Shown here: in pieces, positions 15,545 to 25,147 of the stretch
Layout: every line of letters begins with the position of its first letter
Position numbering within the stretch: position 1 is the stretch's first letter
Origin: Roseovarius atlanticus
Lineage (GTDB): Bacteria; Pseudomonadota; Alphaproteobacteria; Rhodobacterales; Rhodobacteraceae
Direction: 5' to 3'
Assembly (NCBI RefSeq): GCF_001441615.1
Contig: NZ_LAXJ01000008.1
Span: 62,001-126,000 of the forward strand
DNA length: 64,000 nucleotides
Made by a program: the position numbers and the translations under genes
Notes under the pieces: generated by a model
What the model was told of the DNA's origin: nothing
Database searches by the model: none
What the model saw: only the letters and a program-made list of their open reading frames with translations

Positions 15545-15931
15545 ATGCGCAAGGCCAGGATATCCTCGCGCCGGGAGCCGACCATTGCGCTGATCAACAT
15601 CGTCTTCCTGATGCTGGTGTTCTTCATGGTGGCGGGCACGCTGTCGCAACCTTTGGACAAGGAGCTGAGCCTGGTGCGGACGGCGGACCTGGACGGCCGG
15701 TCGCCGCCCGACACGCTGGTGGTGCATCCCGACGGGCGGATGAGTTTCCGCGGCGAGGATATCGCGTCGGCAGAGGATTTCCTGGCGCGGCGCAGCGAGG
15801 AAGAGCGCGAGGTGGTGCGCGTGGTGCCGGACCAGGCGCTGCCCGCGCAAACGCTGGTGAACCTGGCGCGGGATCTGCGCGGGGCCGGGGCGCAGCGGGT
15901 GCTGATCGTCACGCAGCGGGGGCTGGAATGA
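15545..15931 (+). CDS. ExbD/TolR family biopolymer transport protein (second copy)
   Basis: The 128-residue protein has the same plan as the preceding ExbD, but the helix reads PTIALINIVFLMLVFFMVAG. Asn stands where the first copy has the proton-carrying Asp (LIDV versus LINI). Two unequal ExbD subunits with one channel protein are known in several alphaproteobacterial Ton systems. Its stop overlaps the TonB start by four bases. Confidence 0.92.
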   Translation: MRKARISSRREPTIALINIVFLMLVFFMVAGTLSQPLDKELSLVRTADLDGRSPPDTLVVHPDGRMSFRGEDIASAEDFLARRSEEEREVVRVVPDQALPAQTLVNLARDLRGAGAQRVLIVTQRGLE

Positions 15932-16920
15932 TTGCGTCGTCGCGGTTAGTGAAAACTGTTGCCGCGGCGGCGGCGCTGGTGCTGCATGGCACGGTCGTGG
16001 CCGCGGTGTTTCACGGTGAGGCGATCGAGATCGAGGGCGATGCGGGCGGCGTTGAGGCCAGCATCGGCAACAGCTTTGCCGATATGGCCGCGGGGGTGGT
16101 GACGCCGGATGCCAGCGACGAGGTCGTCGAGGAGACGCCCCCGGAAGAGGTCTCGGCGCAGGACACGCCCGAGGAAGCCGTACAGGAGCGGCCCGAGGAC
16201 ACATTGTCTGAAGTCGAGCCGCAGGAAGCCGCCGAACCTGTCGAGCAGGCCGAGACCGCGCCGGTGACGCCCACCGAAACGCCGGCCGAAAATGTGCCTG
16301 ACCCGGTCGAGCAGGCAGAGATCACGCCCAACGTGCCACTGGTCCCGGTGACCCCGTCCGAGACCGTGCCGGAGGAAAGCGTGCAGGCGGCGGAGCCGCA
16401 GCCGTCCGAGATGCTGGAGCCGGTGGACGAGGCGCCGACGGCGGTGACACGTTCGTTGCGGCCCAAGCCGCGCAGCGCGGAGTTCGAAGACGCGCACAAG
16501 CCCGAACCGCCCAAGCCGCAACGCACGACGCAGTCGCAGCCGAAGGCGCAGCCCAAGGGCAACGCGCAGCAGAACGCGCGGGCGGGCAGTGCCACGGGGT
16601 CTCAGGCGCAGACCAGATCGGCGGCGCAAGGTTCGGGCCAATCGCAGGCCGCCGGCAATGCAGCGGCCAGCAACTATCCCGGGCAGGTGATGCGCAAGAT
16701 CTCTCGCGTGCCGCGCCCACGGGTGGGCAGCCGGGGGACAGCCGTGGTGGCGTTTCGCATCGGCGGGAATGGCGGGTTGGCCGGCGTGTCGATCGCGCGC
16801 AGTTCCGGCTCGTCGGCTCTGGACCGGGCGGCGGTGCGAATGATCCAGCGGGCTGCCCCGTTCCCGCCGCCGCCCGCCGGGGCGCGCACCAGTTTCTCGA
16901 TCAACATCAAGGGCAGTTGA
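15928..16920 (+). CDS. TonB family energy transducer
   Basis: The 330-residue protein has an N-terminal membrane anchor (about residues 8-30). A long Glu/Pro/Val-rich periplasmic spacer (about 45-170) follows, then a Gln/Ser/Ala linker. The C-terminal TonB domain (about 245-330) contains YPGQVMRKISRVPRPR, then VVAFRIGGNGGLAGVSIARSSG and a final SINIKGS strand. It should deliver energy from ExbB/ExbD to outer-membrane receptors. No TonB-dependent receptor is encoded in the window, so the cargo is unknown. Confidence 0.92.
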   Translation: MIASSRLVKTVAAAAALVLHGTVVAAVFHGEAIEIEGDAGGVEASIGNSFADMAAGVVTPDASDEVVEETPPEEVSAQDTPEEAVQERPEDTLSEVEPQEAAEPVEQAETAPVTPTETPAENVPDPVEQAEITPNVPLVPVTPSETVPEESVQAAEPQPSEMLEPVDEAPTAVTRSLRPKPRSAEFEDAHKPEPPKPQRTTQSQPKAQPKGNAQQNARAGSATGSQAQTRSAAQGSGQSQAAGNAAASNYPGQVMRKISRVPRPRVGSRGTAVVAFRIGGNGGLAGVSIARSSGSSALDRAAVRMIQRAAPFPPPPAGARTSFSINIKGS

Positions 16921-16926
16921 CCGGGC

Positions 16927-18042
16927 TTACCGGATGATCCGGTGATTGCGCTGGCCCCAGTCGGTATAGAGATCGGCGATGATGGTGCCGAACTGGGCCT
17001 CGGCCTGTTCAAGGGACGTCGCCGTGTCGCGCGGGCCGCCGAAGATCACCGCCGGATCGCCGATGGAGATACCGTCGAGGCCGGTCACGTCGGCCACGGT
17101 GGTGTTCATCGAGATACGGCCCAGGATGGGGGATTCGTGTCCGCCGATCAGGGCGGTGCCGCAGTTGTGCCCGGCGCGGCGGATGCCGTTGGCATAGCCG
17201 ATGGACAGGCAGGCCAGGCGGCGGGGACTGTCCAGAACGAACGTACGGTCATAGCCCACGGTGGCGCCTGCCGGGTAGTCGCCGATGCTGACGACGCGGG
17301 TCTTGAGGGTCATCGTGGTCTGAAAACGCCAGTCAGGCTTGAGGATGCCATAGAGCAGGGCCCCACAGCGGTACATGTCGGTTTCGACGGGTTCATCGGA
17401 GACGAGGGTCAAAGAGCTGCCCGCATGTATCAGAAGGTTTTCGCGGATCAGTGGACCCTGGTTCAGAACCCAGTCGGCGTGCTGTTGGAACCGTGTAGCG
17501 CTGGCGCGCAGCTGGTCGGGAACATTGCTGGGAAAATGCGTGCAGATGGCGGTGATGCTGTCGCCCAGACGGTCGAGGATGGCGCGGCAGGCGGCGCGGC
17601 CGTCTTCGGTCTCGATTTCCAGCCCGTCGCGGGACATGCCCATGGCATTGAGCGGCAGGTGAGCGCGGACAGGCGCGCCGGACGCTTTGAGCGTGGCGAG
17701 GTTGTCGGCGGCCTCGACCGTGCCGACCTGTTCCTCGACCCGGTCGGGCAGGGCGGCGCGGGTCTCAATCGGCGTAGCGGCGCGCAGGCGGATGAGCTGG
17801 CCGCCATAGCCGGCGGCGCGCACGGCGCGGGCTTCGGCGTTCGAGGTGATGGCAATACAGTCGATGCCGTGGGCGCGGACGAGCGGGACGACGGTGGCGA
17901 TGCCGTGGCCATAGGCGTCGGCCTTGAGCACGGCGCAGAAGCGGCGGCCCTTGGGGACGAGGCCGAGCGCGATGCGGATGTTGGCGTCGATCCGGTCGCG
18001 ATGCACTTCGCACCAGGCGTCGGGGATCGCGGGGTCTGTCAT
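16927..18042 (-). CDS. Alanine/broad-specificity amino acid racemase
   Basis: This 371-residue fold-type III PLP enzyme has its PLP lysine at 40 (VLKADAYGHG) and the second catalytic tyrosine at about 264 (TVGYDRTF). The segment HLPLNAMGMSRDGLE replaces the usual Alr pattern and resembles broad-specificity racemases (Bsr). Unlike periplasmic Bsr proteins it has no signal peptide. It is the last gene of the 11-gene catabolic operon and overlaps the amidohydrolase by four bases. A role in converting the imported amino acid's stereochemistry is more likely than wall D-alanine supply (inference). Confidence 0.85.
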   Translation of the reverse strand: MTDPAIPDAWCEVHRDRIDANIRIALGLVPKGRRFCAVLKADAYGHGIATVVPLVRAHGIDCIAITSNAEARAVRAAGYGGQLIRLRAATPIETRAALPDRVEEQVGTVEAADNLATLKASGAPVRAHLPLNAMGMSRDGLEIETEDGRAACRAILDRLGDSITAICTHFPSNVPDQLRASATRFQQHADWVLNQGPLIRENLLIHAGSSLTLVSDEPVETDMYRCGALLYGILKPDWRFQTTMTLKTRVVSIGDYPAGATVGYDRTFVLDSPRRLACLSIGYANGIRRAGHNCGTALIGGHESPILGRISMNTTVADVTGLDGISIGDPAVIFGGPRDTATSLEQAEAQFGTIIADLYTDWGQRNHRIIR

Positions 18043-19196
18043 GTGTCGGGCAGGCCCAGGATGCGGTCGACGATGCCGGTGAACTGGTCGATCACCACGG
18101 GCAGGAGCGCGTCGGGGAAATCGTAATCCGGGTTGTGCAGCTGGGGCATGTCGGTGCCCGCGCCGACATAGAGCATCGTGGCCTTGGCGCCGTCGTCGCC
18201 GATACGCCCGAAATCCTCGGACCAGCGCATGGGCGTTGGCATCTCGTTGACCGCGTGCCCGAGGTCATGGGCCACATGGCGGGCGATGTCGGTGGCGTCG
18301 GCGTCGTTGACCACGCCGCGAAAGACGTCATGCCAGTGGATGTCGGTGACAAGATCGCCCTGCGCCTCGGCGACTTTGTGCAACGCGGTGTCCAGAAGCG
18401 CGTCCATGCCGTCATTGGTCATGGTGCGCAGGGTGACGCGCAGCTCGCCGTCGGCGGGGGCGATGCCAAAGGCAGGTTCGCCCAGGTTGGCATGGGTGAG
18501 GGTGGCGAGGGTGAAATCGGCGTCGGCAATGGTGCCATGGCTGAGCGCGGGCAGGGCGGTCATCAGGGCCGCCATGGCAGGGCCGGGCGACAGGCCGTCC
18601 TCGGGGGCGGCGGCGTGAGAGCTTTTGCCGGTCAGCAGGATCTGCATCCCGCGCGAGGCGCAGTTGGCGGGGCCGGAGCGCAGGCCGATCTCGCCCAGGG
18701 GGCGGCCCGGCACGTTGTGATAGGCGAAGGCGTAGTCGGGGCGGATCTGGGGCCATTGCGGGTCTTCGATGACGGCCTGTGCGCCCGCGCCGGTTTCCTC
18801 GGCCGGTTGGAAGAGCAGGATGACGCGACCCTTGGCAGGCCGGCTGGCAAGGCGCATGGCGACGCCCAGTATCGAGCACATGTGACCGTCATGGCCGCAA
18901 AGGTGACCCTTGCCGTCGATCTGCGAGGCATGGGGGATGTCGTTGATCTCGCGGATGGGCAGACCGTCGAGTTCGCAGCGCAATAGGACGGTGGGGCCGG
19001 GCGCGCGCCCGGTGAATTCGGCGGCGACGCCGTGGCCGCCGAGGCCTTGCCAGATGCGGTCGGCCCCGAGGGAGGTGAGTTCGCGGGTGATACGCTGGGC
19101 GGTCTCGACCTCGGCACCCGAGACCTCGGGCTGGCGGTGCAGGTCGTGGCGCAGGGCCGTGAGGTAGGCGATCTGGTTGGAGGGGAGCGTGATCAT
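18039..19196 (-). CDS. M20D family amidohydrolase (hippurate hydrolase-like)
   Basis: The 385-residue metallo-amidohydrolase carries the M20D metal-site motifs GKGHLCGHDGHM (Cys and His ligands) and LLFQPAEETGAGA (general base Glu). Its dimerisation domain lies in the middle third. Family members cleave N-acyl amino acids. The start at 19196 has a GAGG ribosome binding site; a longer frame to 19403 overlaps the thiolase and is unlikely. Its place between thiolase and racemase suggests it removes an acyl group from a substrate or intermediate of the pathway. Confidence 0.9.
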   Translation of the reverse strand: MITLPSNQIAYLTALRHDLHRQPEVSGAEVETAQRITRELTSLGADRIWQGLGGHGVAAEFTGRAPGPTVLLRCELDGLPIREINDIPHASQIDGKGHLCGHDGHMCSILGVAMRLASRPAKGRVILLFQPAEETGAGAQAVIEDPQWPQIRPDYAFAYHNVPGRPLGEIGLRSGPANCASRGMQILLTGKSSHAAAPEDGLSPGPAMAALMTALPALSHGTIADADFTLATLTHANLGEPAFGIAPADGELRVTLRTMTNDGMDALLDTALHKVAEAQGDLVTDIHWHDVFRGVVNDADATDIARHVAHDLGHAVNEMPTPMRWSEDFGRIGDDGAKATMLYVGAGTDMPQLHNPDYDFPDALLPVVIDQFTGIVDRILGLPDT

Positions 19197-19203
19197 GAAA
19201 GCC

Positions 19204-20379
19204 TCAGAAGATTTCCAGGAGGCCTGCGGCGCCCTGGCCCCCGCCGACGCACATGGAGACGACGCCCCACTTGGCGCCGCGGCGGCGGCCTTCGAGCAGG
19301 ATATGCCCGGCCATGCGGGCGCCGGACATGCCGTAGGGATGGCCGATGGATATGGCGCCGCCGTTGACGTTAAGCTTGTCATCCTGGATACCCAGCGTGT
19401 CACGGCAATGGAGGAGTTGCGCGGCGAAAGCCTCGTTGATTTCCCAGAGATCGATGTCGTCTTCGGTCAGGCCCGCGCGGTCGAGCAGGCGGGGTATGGC
19501 GTGGACGGGGCCGATGCCCATCTCCTGCGGCGCGACACCGGCAACGGCGAAGCCGCGCAGTGCACCGAGAGGGGTGAGATTGCGGCGGGTGGCCTCTGTT
19601 TCGGACATCACGACGAGGGCGGCGGCGCCGTCGGAAAGCTGGCTGGCATTGCCGGCAGTTACGGTTTTGTCCGGGCCACGCACGGGCTGGAGGGTGGCAA
19701 GCCCCTCGGCGGTGGTGCCGGGGCGGTTGCATTCGTCCTGTTCCAAGCGGACGGGTTCTTCGTGGGTTTCTTTCGTCGCCTTGTCGGTGACGAGTTTGGT
19801 GGTTTCGACGGGAATGATCTCGTCGGCGAAGACGCCCGCGTCCTGCGCCTGCGTGGTGCGCTGCTGGCTTTGCAGGGCGTAGGCGTCCTGTGCGTCGCGG
19901 GTGACGCCGTAGCGGGCGGCGACGACCTCTGCCGTATCGAGCATGGCCATGTAATAGCTGTCGGGCACGGCGGGGTCGCGGTAGCGGTGGGCGTTCCAGT
20001 GGTCGTTCTGGACGAGGGAAATGCTGTCGAGGCCACCGGCGAGGGCGATGTCCACGCCCTCGGCCCGGACCATGTGCGAGGCGATGGCGAGCGCGTTGAG
20101 GCCGGAGGCGCATTGGCGGTCGATGGTGCCCCCCGCGACGCTGTCGGGCAAGTGGGCCGCCTGCGCGATATGGCGGGCGACATTTACACCTGACGTGCCT
20201 TGGGTGAGGGCGGAGCCGAAGATGGCCTCCTCGACCTCGGCCCCCTCAAGCCCAGCGCGTTCGAGGGCGGCGCGGACGGCGGGCGCGGAGAGGCTGGGGG
20301 CCGTGAGGTTGTTGAAAGCGCCGCGATAGGCCTTGCCGATGGGCGTGCGGGCGGTCGAGACGATGACGGCGTCGCGCAT
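19204..20379 (-). CDS. Acetyl-CoA C-acyltransferase (thiolase)
   Basis: The 391-residue thiolase has the nucleophilic Cys90 in [13 protein letters not shown], the catalytic His in [12 protein letters not shown] and the C-terminal Cys in [12 protein letters not shown]. Catabolic thiolases split a 3-oxoacyl-CoA into acetyl-CoA and a shortened acyl-CoA. With both CoA-transferase subunits and an aminotransferase in the same operon, its substrate is probably the 3-oxoacyl-CoA derived from a beta-amino acid. Gaps to neighbours are only three and seven bases. Confidence 0.93.
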   Translation of the reverse strand: MRDAVIVSTARTPIGKAYRGAFNNLTAPSLSAPAVRAALERAGLEGAEVEEAIFGSALTQGTSGVNVARHIAQAAHLPDSVAGGTIDRQCASGLNALAIASHMVRAEGVDIALAGGLDSISLVQNDHWNAHRYRDPAVPDSYYMAMLDTAEVVAARYGVTRDAQDAYALQSQQRTTQAQDAGVFADEIIPVETTKLVTDKATKETHEEPVRLEQDECNRPGTTAEGLATLQPVRGPDKTVTAGNASQLSDGAAALVVMSETEATRRNLTPLGALRGFAVAGVAPQEMGIGPVHAIPRLLDRAGLTEDDIDLWEINEAFAAQLLHCRDTLGIQDDKLNVNGGAISIGHPYGMSGARMAGHILLEGRRRGAKWGVVSMCVGGGQGAAGLLEIF

Positions 20380-20382
20380 GGA

Positions 20383-21675
20383 TCAGGCCTCCTCGGTGCC
20401 GCACCAGTCGGCGATGAAGAGTGCGGTGGTCTGGGTGACGCGGCGGAGGCTTTCGAGGTCGACCCGTTCGTTGAAGCCGTGGATCGCCTCGGCCCGGGGG
20501 CCGTAGACCAGCGCGGGCGTGTCGGCGTAAAGGCCGAAGAAGCGTGCGTCGGTGGTGGCGGTGATGGGCTCGCGGGTGAGGGGGGTGCCGGTGACGGTTT
20601 GGTGGGCGGTTTCAAGCTTGGTGACGGCGTTGGTGGCGGTCTGCGAGCTGTCGCGGGAGAGCGCGTAGCCTTCGGCGTGAAAGCCGTGGTAGACGATCTC
20701 GGGCAAAGAGTTGCGCAGGAAGGCGTTTTGCTGGGCGGCGTCGCGGATGACCTGCTCGATTTCCTGTTTGGCGGCGTCTAGGGATTGGCCGGGGAAGAGG
20801 CCCATGCGCACGTCGAAGACGGCCCAGGCGGGGACGGAACTGGTCCAGTCGCCGCCCTGGAACTTGCCGATGTTGAGGTTGAGCGCGTGGTCCATGTGGG
20901 CGTATTCGGGCGGGCGGTTCCGTTTCGCGTTCCAGCGATGCTCCATGTCGTGCAGGGCTTTGATCAGAGGAAAGGCCGCCTCGATGGCGTTGGCGCCGGT
21001 GCCGGCATAGGCGACATGGGTTGGCAGGCCCTTGAGGTGGACCTGGAACCACAGGACGCCGAGCTGGGCGCTGACCAGTTGTTCGGCGAAAGGTTCGGGG
21101 ATGAAGGCGGCGTCGGCTTTGTAGCCGCGGGCGAGGCAGGCGAGGGCGCCGTTGCCGGTGCATTCCTCTTCGACGACCGATTGGAAGTGGACGTCAGCCG
21201 CGGGGGCGAGACCGCAGGCGGTGAGCGCATCGAGCGCGAAGAGGTTGGAGGTGAGGCCTGCCTTCATGTCGCCGCCGCCGCGGCCGTAGAGCCAGCCGTC
21301 TTTTACGTGCGGTTCGAAAGGCGGGCTATCCCACATGTCGAGCGGGCCGGCGGGGACCACGTCGATATGGCCGTTGAGGATGAGGGACCGGCCCTTGGCG
21401 GTTTTGGAGCGGTGGGTGGCGACTACGTTCACGGCGTCCTCGTAGGGGCCGAGGACGGGGGAGAAGCCGGGCAGGTGCTGGATGTCGGTGAGGTCGATCT
21501 GCCAGCGGTCGATGTCGTAGCCGCGGGTCTTGAGTTCGGTCGCCATGAAGTTCTGCGCCGACTGTTCGTTGCCGCGGGTCGAGGGGTGGGAGGTCAGTTC
21601 GGTCAGGAACGCGACCTGCCGGTCGAAGGCGGCGTCGACGGCGGCGCAGAGGCGGGTTTTGAGATCTTCGGTCAT
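20383..21675 (-). CDS. ArgE/DapE family deacylase (M20 peptidase)
   Basis: The 430-residue enzyme has the M20 di-metal motifs LILNGHIDVVPAG, YGRGGGDMKAG and SVVEEECTGNGA, with a dimerisation insert in the middle. The ArgE/DapE family removes N-acetyl or N-succinyl groups from amino acids. It is longer than typical ArgE (about 380) and fits the large deacylase branch of about 430 residues. It is one of two hydrolases of this clan in the operon, which suggests two different N-acyl substrates. Confidence 0.9.
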   Translation of the reverse strand: MTEDLKTRLCAAVDAAFDRQVAFLTELTSHPSTRGNEQSAQNFMATELKTRGYDIDRWQIDLTDIQHLPGFSPVLGPYEDAVNVVATHRSKTAKGRSLILNGHIDVVPAGPLDMWDSPPFEPHVKDGWLYGRGGGDMKAGLTSNLFALDALTACGLAPAADVHFQSVVEEECTGNGALACLARGYKADAAFIPEPFAEQLVSAQLGVLWFQVHLKGLPTHVAYAGTGANAIEAAFPLIKALHDMEHRWNAKRNRPPEYAHMDHALNLNIGKFQGGDWTSSVPAWAVFDVRMGLFPGQSLDAAKQEIEQVIRDAAQQNAFLRNSLPEIVYHGFHAEGYALSRDSSQTATNAVTKLETAHQTVTGTPLTREPITATTDARFFGLYADTPALVYGPRAEAIHGFNERVDLESLRRVTQTTALFIADWCGTEEA

Positions 21676-21681
21676 GGGAGC

Positions 21682-22314
21682 TCAGAAGGTCGGAATTGGT
21701 GCGTCGGGGATCGTGAGGGGGGCGTCTGTGGCCTTTGTCACGTCCTCGATACTGGTGCCTGCGGCGTGTTCGACAAGGGCAAAGCCGGTGGGGGTGACGT
21801 CGATCACGGCGAGGTCGGTGAAGATGCGGGCGACGCAGGCGCTGGCCGAGAGGGGCAGGGTGCAGGTTTGCTTCAGCTTTGGGTTCCCGGCGCGGTCGGT
21901 GTGGGTGGTCAGCACGGCGACGCGGCGGGCCTTTTGCGCCAGTTCGATACCGCCGCCCGCGCCGGGGCTGAACTTGCCGGGGATCTTCCAGTTGGCGAGG
22001 TCGCCGGTCTGGCTGACCTCGAAGGCGCCGAGCATGGTGAGGTCCAGCCGGCCGGAGCGGACCACGGCAAAGCTGGTGGCGCTGTCGAAGAAGGCCGAGC
22101 CGGGGACGGGCGTGACATAGGCGCCGCCCGCGTCGATCAGGTTGCGGTCGGCGCGCTCGGGCGTGAGGGCGGGGCCGATGCCGGTCATGCCGTTTTCGGT
22201 GTGCAGGCAGACGGGGAAATCGGCAGGCAGGTGGTTCACCACCTTGGTCGGCAGGCCGATCCCGAGGTTGACGACCATGCCCGGTGCAATCTCGCGCGCG
22301 GCGCGGGCGACCAT
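21682..22314 (-). CDS. 3-oxoacid CoA-transferase, subunit B
   Basis: The 210-residue subunit carries the catalytic Glu in LHTENGMTGIGP and the early VVNLGIGLPTKVVNHL signature. I chose the ATG at 22314, preceded by AGGG; a TTG at 22335 overlapping subunit A is an alternative. Together with subunit A it transfers CoA, usually from succinyl-CoA, to a 3-oxo acid. The long frame reaching 22545 lies inside subunit A and is not coding. Confidence 0.9.
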   Translation of the reverse strand: MVARAAREIAPGMVVNLGIGLPTKVVNHLPADFPVCLHTENGMTGIGPALTPERADRNLIDAGGAYVTPVPGSAFFDSATSFAVVRSGRLDLTMLGAFEVSQTGDLANWKIPGKFSPGAGGGIELAQKARRVAVLTTHTDRAGNPKLKQTCTLPLSASACVARIFTDLAVIDVTPTGFALVEHAAGTSIEDVTKATDAPLTIPDAPIPTF

Positions 22315-22321
22315 GCGATCC

Positions 22322-23014
22322 CTAGCGTCGGACAACGGCGTAATCCTCTGATATTTCGGGCAGTTCCGTGACGTGATCGACGAAGACGCCGGGGGTGTGG
22401 ACGGTGTTGGAGTCGAGGTCGCCCAACGGCACGACGCGCTCGGCCTCGGCAATGACCAGGGGTGCTGCCATGGCCATGAGCGGGTTGAAGTTCTGTGCCG
22501 TGGCGACATAGGCGAGGTTGCCGAAGGGGTCGGCGGTGTCGGCATGGATGAGGGCCACGTCGGCGCGCAGGGCGGGCTCGACGAGGTAGGGCGTGCCGTT
22601 CATCTCGACCACCTGTTTGCCGCGGGCGAGCTCCGTGTCGATGCCGATATCGCTGAGGATCGCGCCAATGCCAGCGCCGCCTGCGCGAATGCGTTCGGCG
22701 AGGATGCCCTGGGCGTTGAATTCGACCTCGATCGCGCCGGAATTCATCAGGCCGATGGCGTGGCTGTTGAGGCCCAGATGCGTGGTGATGAGGCGCTTGA
22801 CCTGCCCCGATTGCAGCAGGTGATCGATGCCCATGCCGGGCTCGTTGGCGTCGTTCTTGATCAGCGTGAGGTCGCGGGCGCCGTGGGCCACCAGCGCCCG
22901 GATCAGGGTCATGGGCGTGCCGGGGACGCCGAAGCCGCCGACCATGACGGTGGCGCCGTCCTTGATCTGGGCAATGGCGTCTTCGATGCTGCAGCGCTTG
23001 TCGGGGAGTCTCAT
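22322..23014 (-). CDS. 3-oxoacid CoA-transferase, subunit A
   Basis: The 230-residue subunit has the alpha-subunit signature VMVGGFGVPGTPMTLIRAL and the later AGGAGIGAILSDIG and FGNLAYVATAQNFNP segments. It supplies the CoA-binding half of the enzyme. Its start overlaps the end of the aminotransferase gene by four bases, linking transamination to CoA activation of the resulting keto acid. The family includes acetoacetate and 3-oxoadipate CoA-transferases. Confidence 0.92.
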   Translation of the reverse strand: MRLPDKRCSIEDAIAQIKDGATVMVGGFGVPGTPMTLIRALVAHGARDLTLIKNDANEPGMGIDHLLQSGQVKRLITTHLGLNSHAIGLMNSGAIEVEFNAQGILAERIRAGGAGIGAILSDIGIDTELARGKQVVEMNGTPYLVEPALRADVALIHADTADPFGNLAYVATAQNFNPLMAMAAPLVIAEAERVVPLGDLDSNTVHTPGVFVDHVTELPEISEDYAVVRR

Positions 23015-24363
23015 GCTGCGGACTCCACCGGCAGGCCGATCTCTGACGCAAAGGCGTCGAGGGCGTCGCGGAGGATGGCCATCATTTCGGCGATTTGGTG
23101 CTCGGTGATGATGAGGGGCGGGGCGACGAGGAAATGGTCGCCCTTGGTGCCGCCCCGGGTGCGGCGGGAGTAGATGATGAGGCCGCGTTCGTAGGCCAGT
23201 TCGACGAGGCGGTCGTGGGCGTTGAGCGCGGGGTCGAGCGGTTCCATCGTGGTGCGGTCGGAGGCAAACTCGAACGCGGTCAGGAGGCCCTTGCCACGCA
23301 CGTCGCCGATGAACGGGTAGCGGTCCATCAGAGCGCGCAGTTCGGACATCAGCACGTCGCCCATGCGGGCGGCGTTGCCGATGAGGTCGTGCGCCTCCAT
23401 TTCCTCAAGCACCGCGAGACCGGCGGCGCAGGCCAGCGGGTTGCCGGCATAGGTGAAGCCGTGGGCGAAGCCGCCGGCGTCCAGTACCGGATCGACAAGG
23501 CGGCGGCCGGCGACCATTGCGCCCAGCGGCGCATAGCCCGCGCCGAAGCCCTTGGACATGGAGACGATATCGGGGGTGATGCCCCAGTGTTCGGCGGCGA
23601 GGAAGCGGCCGGTGCGGCCCGCGCCGGTCATGACCTCGTCATAGATCAGCAGCACGCCGAACTCGTCGCAGATCTCGCGGATGCGGCCATAATAGCTGTC
23701 AGGCGCGACGAGCGCGCCGGTGGAGGCGCCGCCGACAGGTTCCATGATGAAGGCCAGCACGGTGTCGGGGCCCTCGGCCAGGATCTTGTCGCGCAGGAGG
23801 TCTGCGTATTTGAGGCCGCGCGCCTCTTCCGTCAGGTTGTCGCGGTCGAGATAGGTGGTGGGGGCGGCGACCTTGGGCATTTCGCTCATCATCGGGGCGA
23901 AGGGGTCGCGCAGGGGGGCGTAGCCGGTGAGGTCGAGCGCGCCGAAGGTGCAGCCGTGGTAGGAGGGAAAGCGCGAGATGACCTTGTAGCGGGCATTATG
24001 GCCCTGGGTCAGGGCGTATTGGCGGGCGAGTTTCACGGCGCTTTCCACCGCCTCCGACCCGCCGGAGACGAAGAACACGCGGTCGAGGCCGTCGGGCGTC
24101 ATGGCGACGGTTTTCGCCGCCAGATCCTCGGACGGATGGGTGCGGAAATGCAGGCGGTAGCCGAATGTGGCCTTGTCCATCTGCGCCTTCATCTTTGCCA
24201 ACACCCGGGGGTTGGAGTGTCCGATATTGGACACCATCGCGCCTGACGAGCCGTCGATGTAGCGTTTGCCCGACTCGTCGATCAGGTAGATGCCTTCGCC
24301 GTGGTCGAGGAAGGGTCGCGGGTTGCGCGACTGGTAGAAGAGGTAAGAGGGCGTGTCGGTCAC
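23011..24363 (-). CDS. Class III PLP-dependent aminotransferase
   Basis: The 450-residue enzyme shows class III hallmarks: the cofactor-phosphate loop [18 protein letters not shown], the YHGCTFGAL segment, [14 protein letters not shown] with the ring-nitrogen Asp, and the PLP lysine in [19 protein letters not shown]. The class includes omega-amino acid and beta-amino acid transaminases. Followed by CoA-transferase and thiolase genes, the most economical reading is conversion of a 3-amino acid to a 3-oxo acid (inference). It overlaps the ABC ATPase gene by four bases. Confidence 0.9.
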   Translation of the reverse strand: MTDTPSYLFYQSRNPRPFLDHGEGIYLIDESGKRYIDGSSGAMVSNIGHSNPRVLAKMKAQMDKATFGYRLHFRTHPSEDLAAKTVAMTPDGLDRVFFVSGGSEAVESAVKLARQYALTQGHNARYKVISRFPSYHGCTFGALDLTGYAPLRDPFAPMMSEMPKVAAPTTYLDRDNLTEEARGLKYADLLRDKILAEGPDTVLAFIMEPVGGASTGALVAPDSYYGRIREICDEFGVLLIYDEVMTGAGRTGRFLAAEHWGITPDIVSMSKGFGAGYAPLGAMVAGRRLVDPVLDAGGFAHGFTYAGNPLACAAGLAVLEEMEAHDLIGNAARMGDVLMSELRALMDRYPFIGDVRGKGLLTAFEFASDRTTMEPLDPALNAHDRLVELAYERGLIIYSRRTRGGTKGDHFLVAPPLIITEHQIAEMMAILRDALDAFASEIGLPVESAA

Positions 24364-25130
24364 TTGGCGCCTGCGAGGTGTTTGCGAAGAAATTCGCGGG
24401 TGCGTTCCTTGGTGGGGTTTTTGAAGACGACGCTGGGCGGGCCTTCCTCGACCACCACGCCCTTGTCCATGAAGAGCACGCGGTCGCAGACCGACGCCGC
24501 GAAATCCATCTCGTGGGTGACGATGATCATGGTCATGTGTTCCTCGGCCAGCTTCTTCATGACTTGGTTCACCTCGTCCACCAGTTCGGGGTCGAGGGCG
24601 GAGGTGGCCTCGTCGAAGAGCATCAGCTTGGGCTTCATGGCGAGGGCGCGGGCGATGGCGACGCGCTGTTTCTGGCCGCCGGAAAGCTGCGAGGGATAAT
24701 AGTCGATCCGTTCCAGCATCCCGACCTTGTCGAGCTGTTCCTCGGCCAGCTTGTCGGCGTCAGCTTTGCTGAGACCCTTGAGCAGCTTGGGCGCCATGGT
24801 GACATTGTCGCGGGCGGTCATGTGCGGAAAGAGATTGAAGTGCTGGAACACCATGCCGATGTCCTGGCGCATCTGGTTGATGTGCTTTTCGTACTGGCGA
24901 TACGGCAGGTTCTTGTTCACCTGCACGCCGTCCAGCCAGATCTCGCCCCCCGTCAGCGCGTCGAGGTCGTTGATGGCGCGCAAAAGCGTGGACTTGCCCG
25001 AGCCGGAGGGGCCGATGATCGCCACGATCTGGCCGCGCGCGACGTTGAGGCTGATGTCCTTGAGCACCTCAAGCTTGCCGAAGGATTTCTGGGCGTGCTT
25101 GATTTCGACGAAATGTTCGGTGTCGGTCAT
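24360..25130 (-). CDS. Polar amino acid ABC transporter, ATP-binding protein
   Basis: The 256-residue ATPase has Walker A (GPSGSGKST), Q-loop ([18 protein letters not shown]), signature (LSGGQKQR) and Walker B ([15 protein letters not shown]) with the H-loop (IIVTHEM). That is the GlnQ/HisP type of amino acid importer. The ATG at 25130 has an AGGAGA ribosome binding site; the frame extends upstream into the permease gene without use. It powers the two adjacent permeases. Confidence 0.94.
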   Translation of the reverse strand: MTDTEHFVEIKHAQKSFGKLEVLKDISLNVARGQIVAIIGPSGSGKSTLLRAINDLDALTGGEIWLDGVQVNKNLPYRQYEKHINQMRQDIGMVFQHFNLFPHMTARDNVTMAPKLLKGLSKADADKLAEEQLDKVGMLERIDYYPSQLSGGQKQRVAIARALAMKPKLMLFDEATSALDPELVDEVNQVMKKLAEEHMTMIIVTHEMDFAASVCDRVLFMDKGVVVEEGPPSVVFKNPTKERTREFLRKHLAGAK

Positions 25131-25147
25131 GGTCTGTCTCCTGACGA

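Noticed and set aside
20383-21675. Assignment of the deacylase and neighbours to ectoine degradation
   Set aside because: The characteristic ectoine hydrolase and other eut/doe genes are absent, and the CoA-transferase and thiolase do not belong to that pathway.
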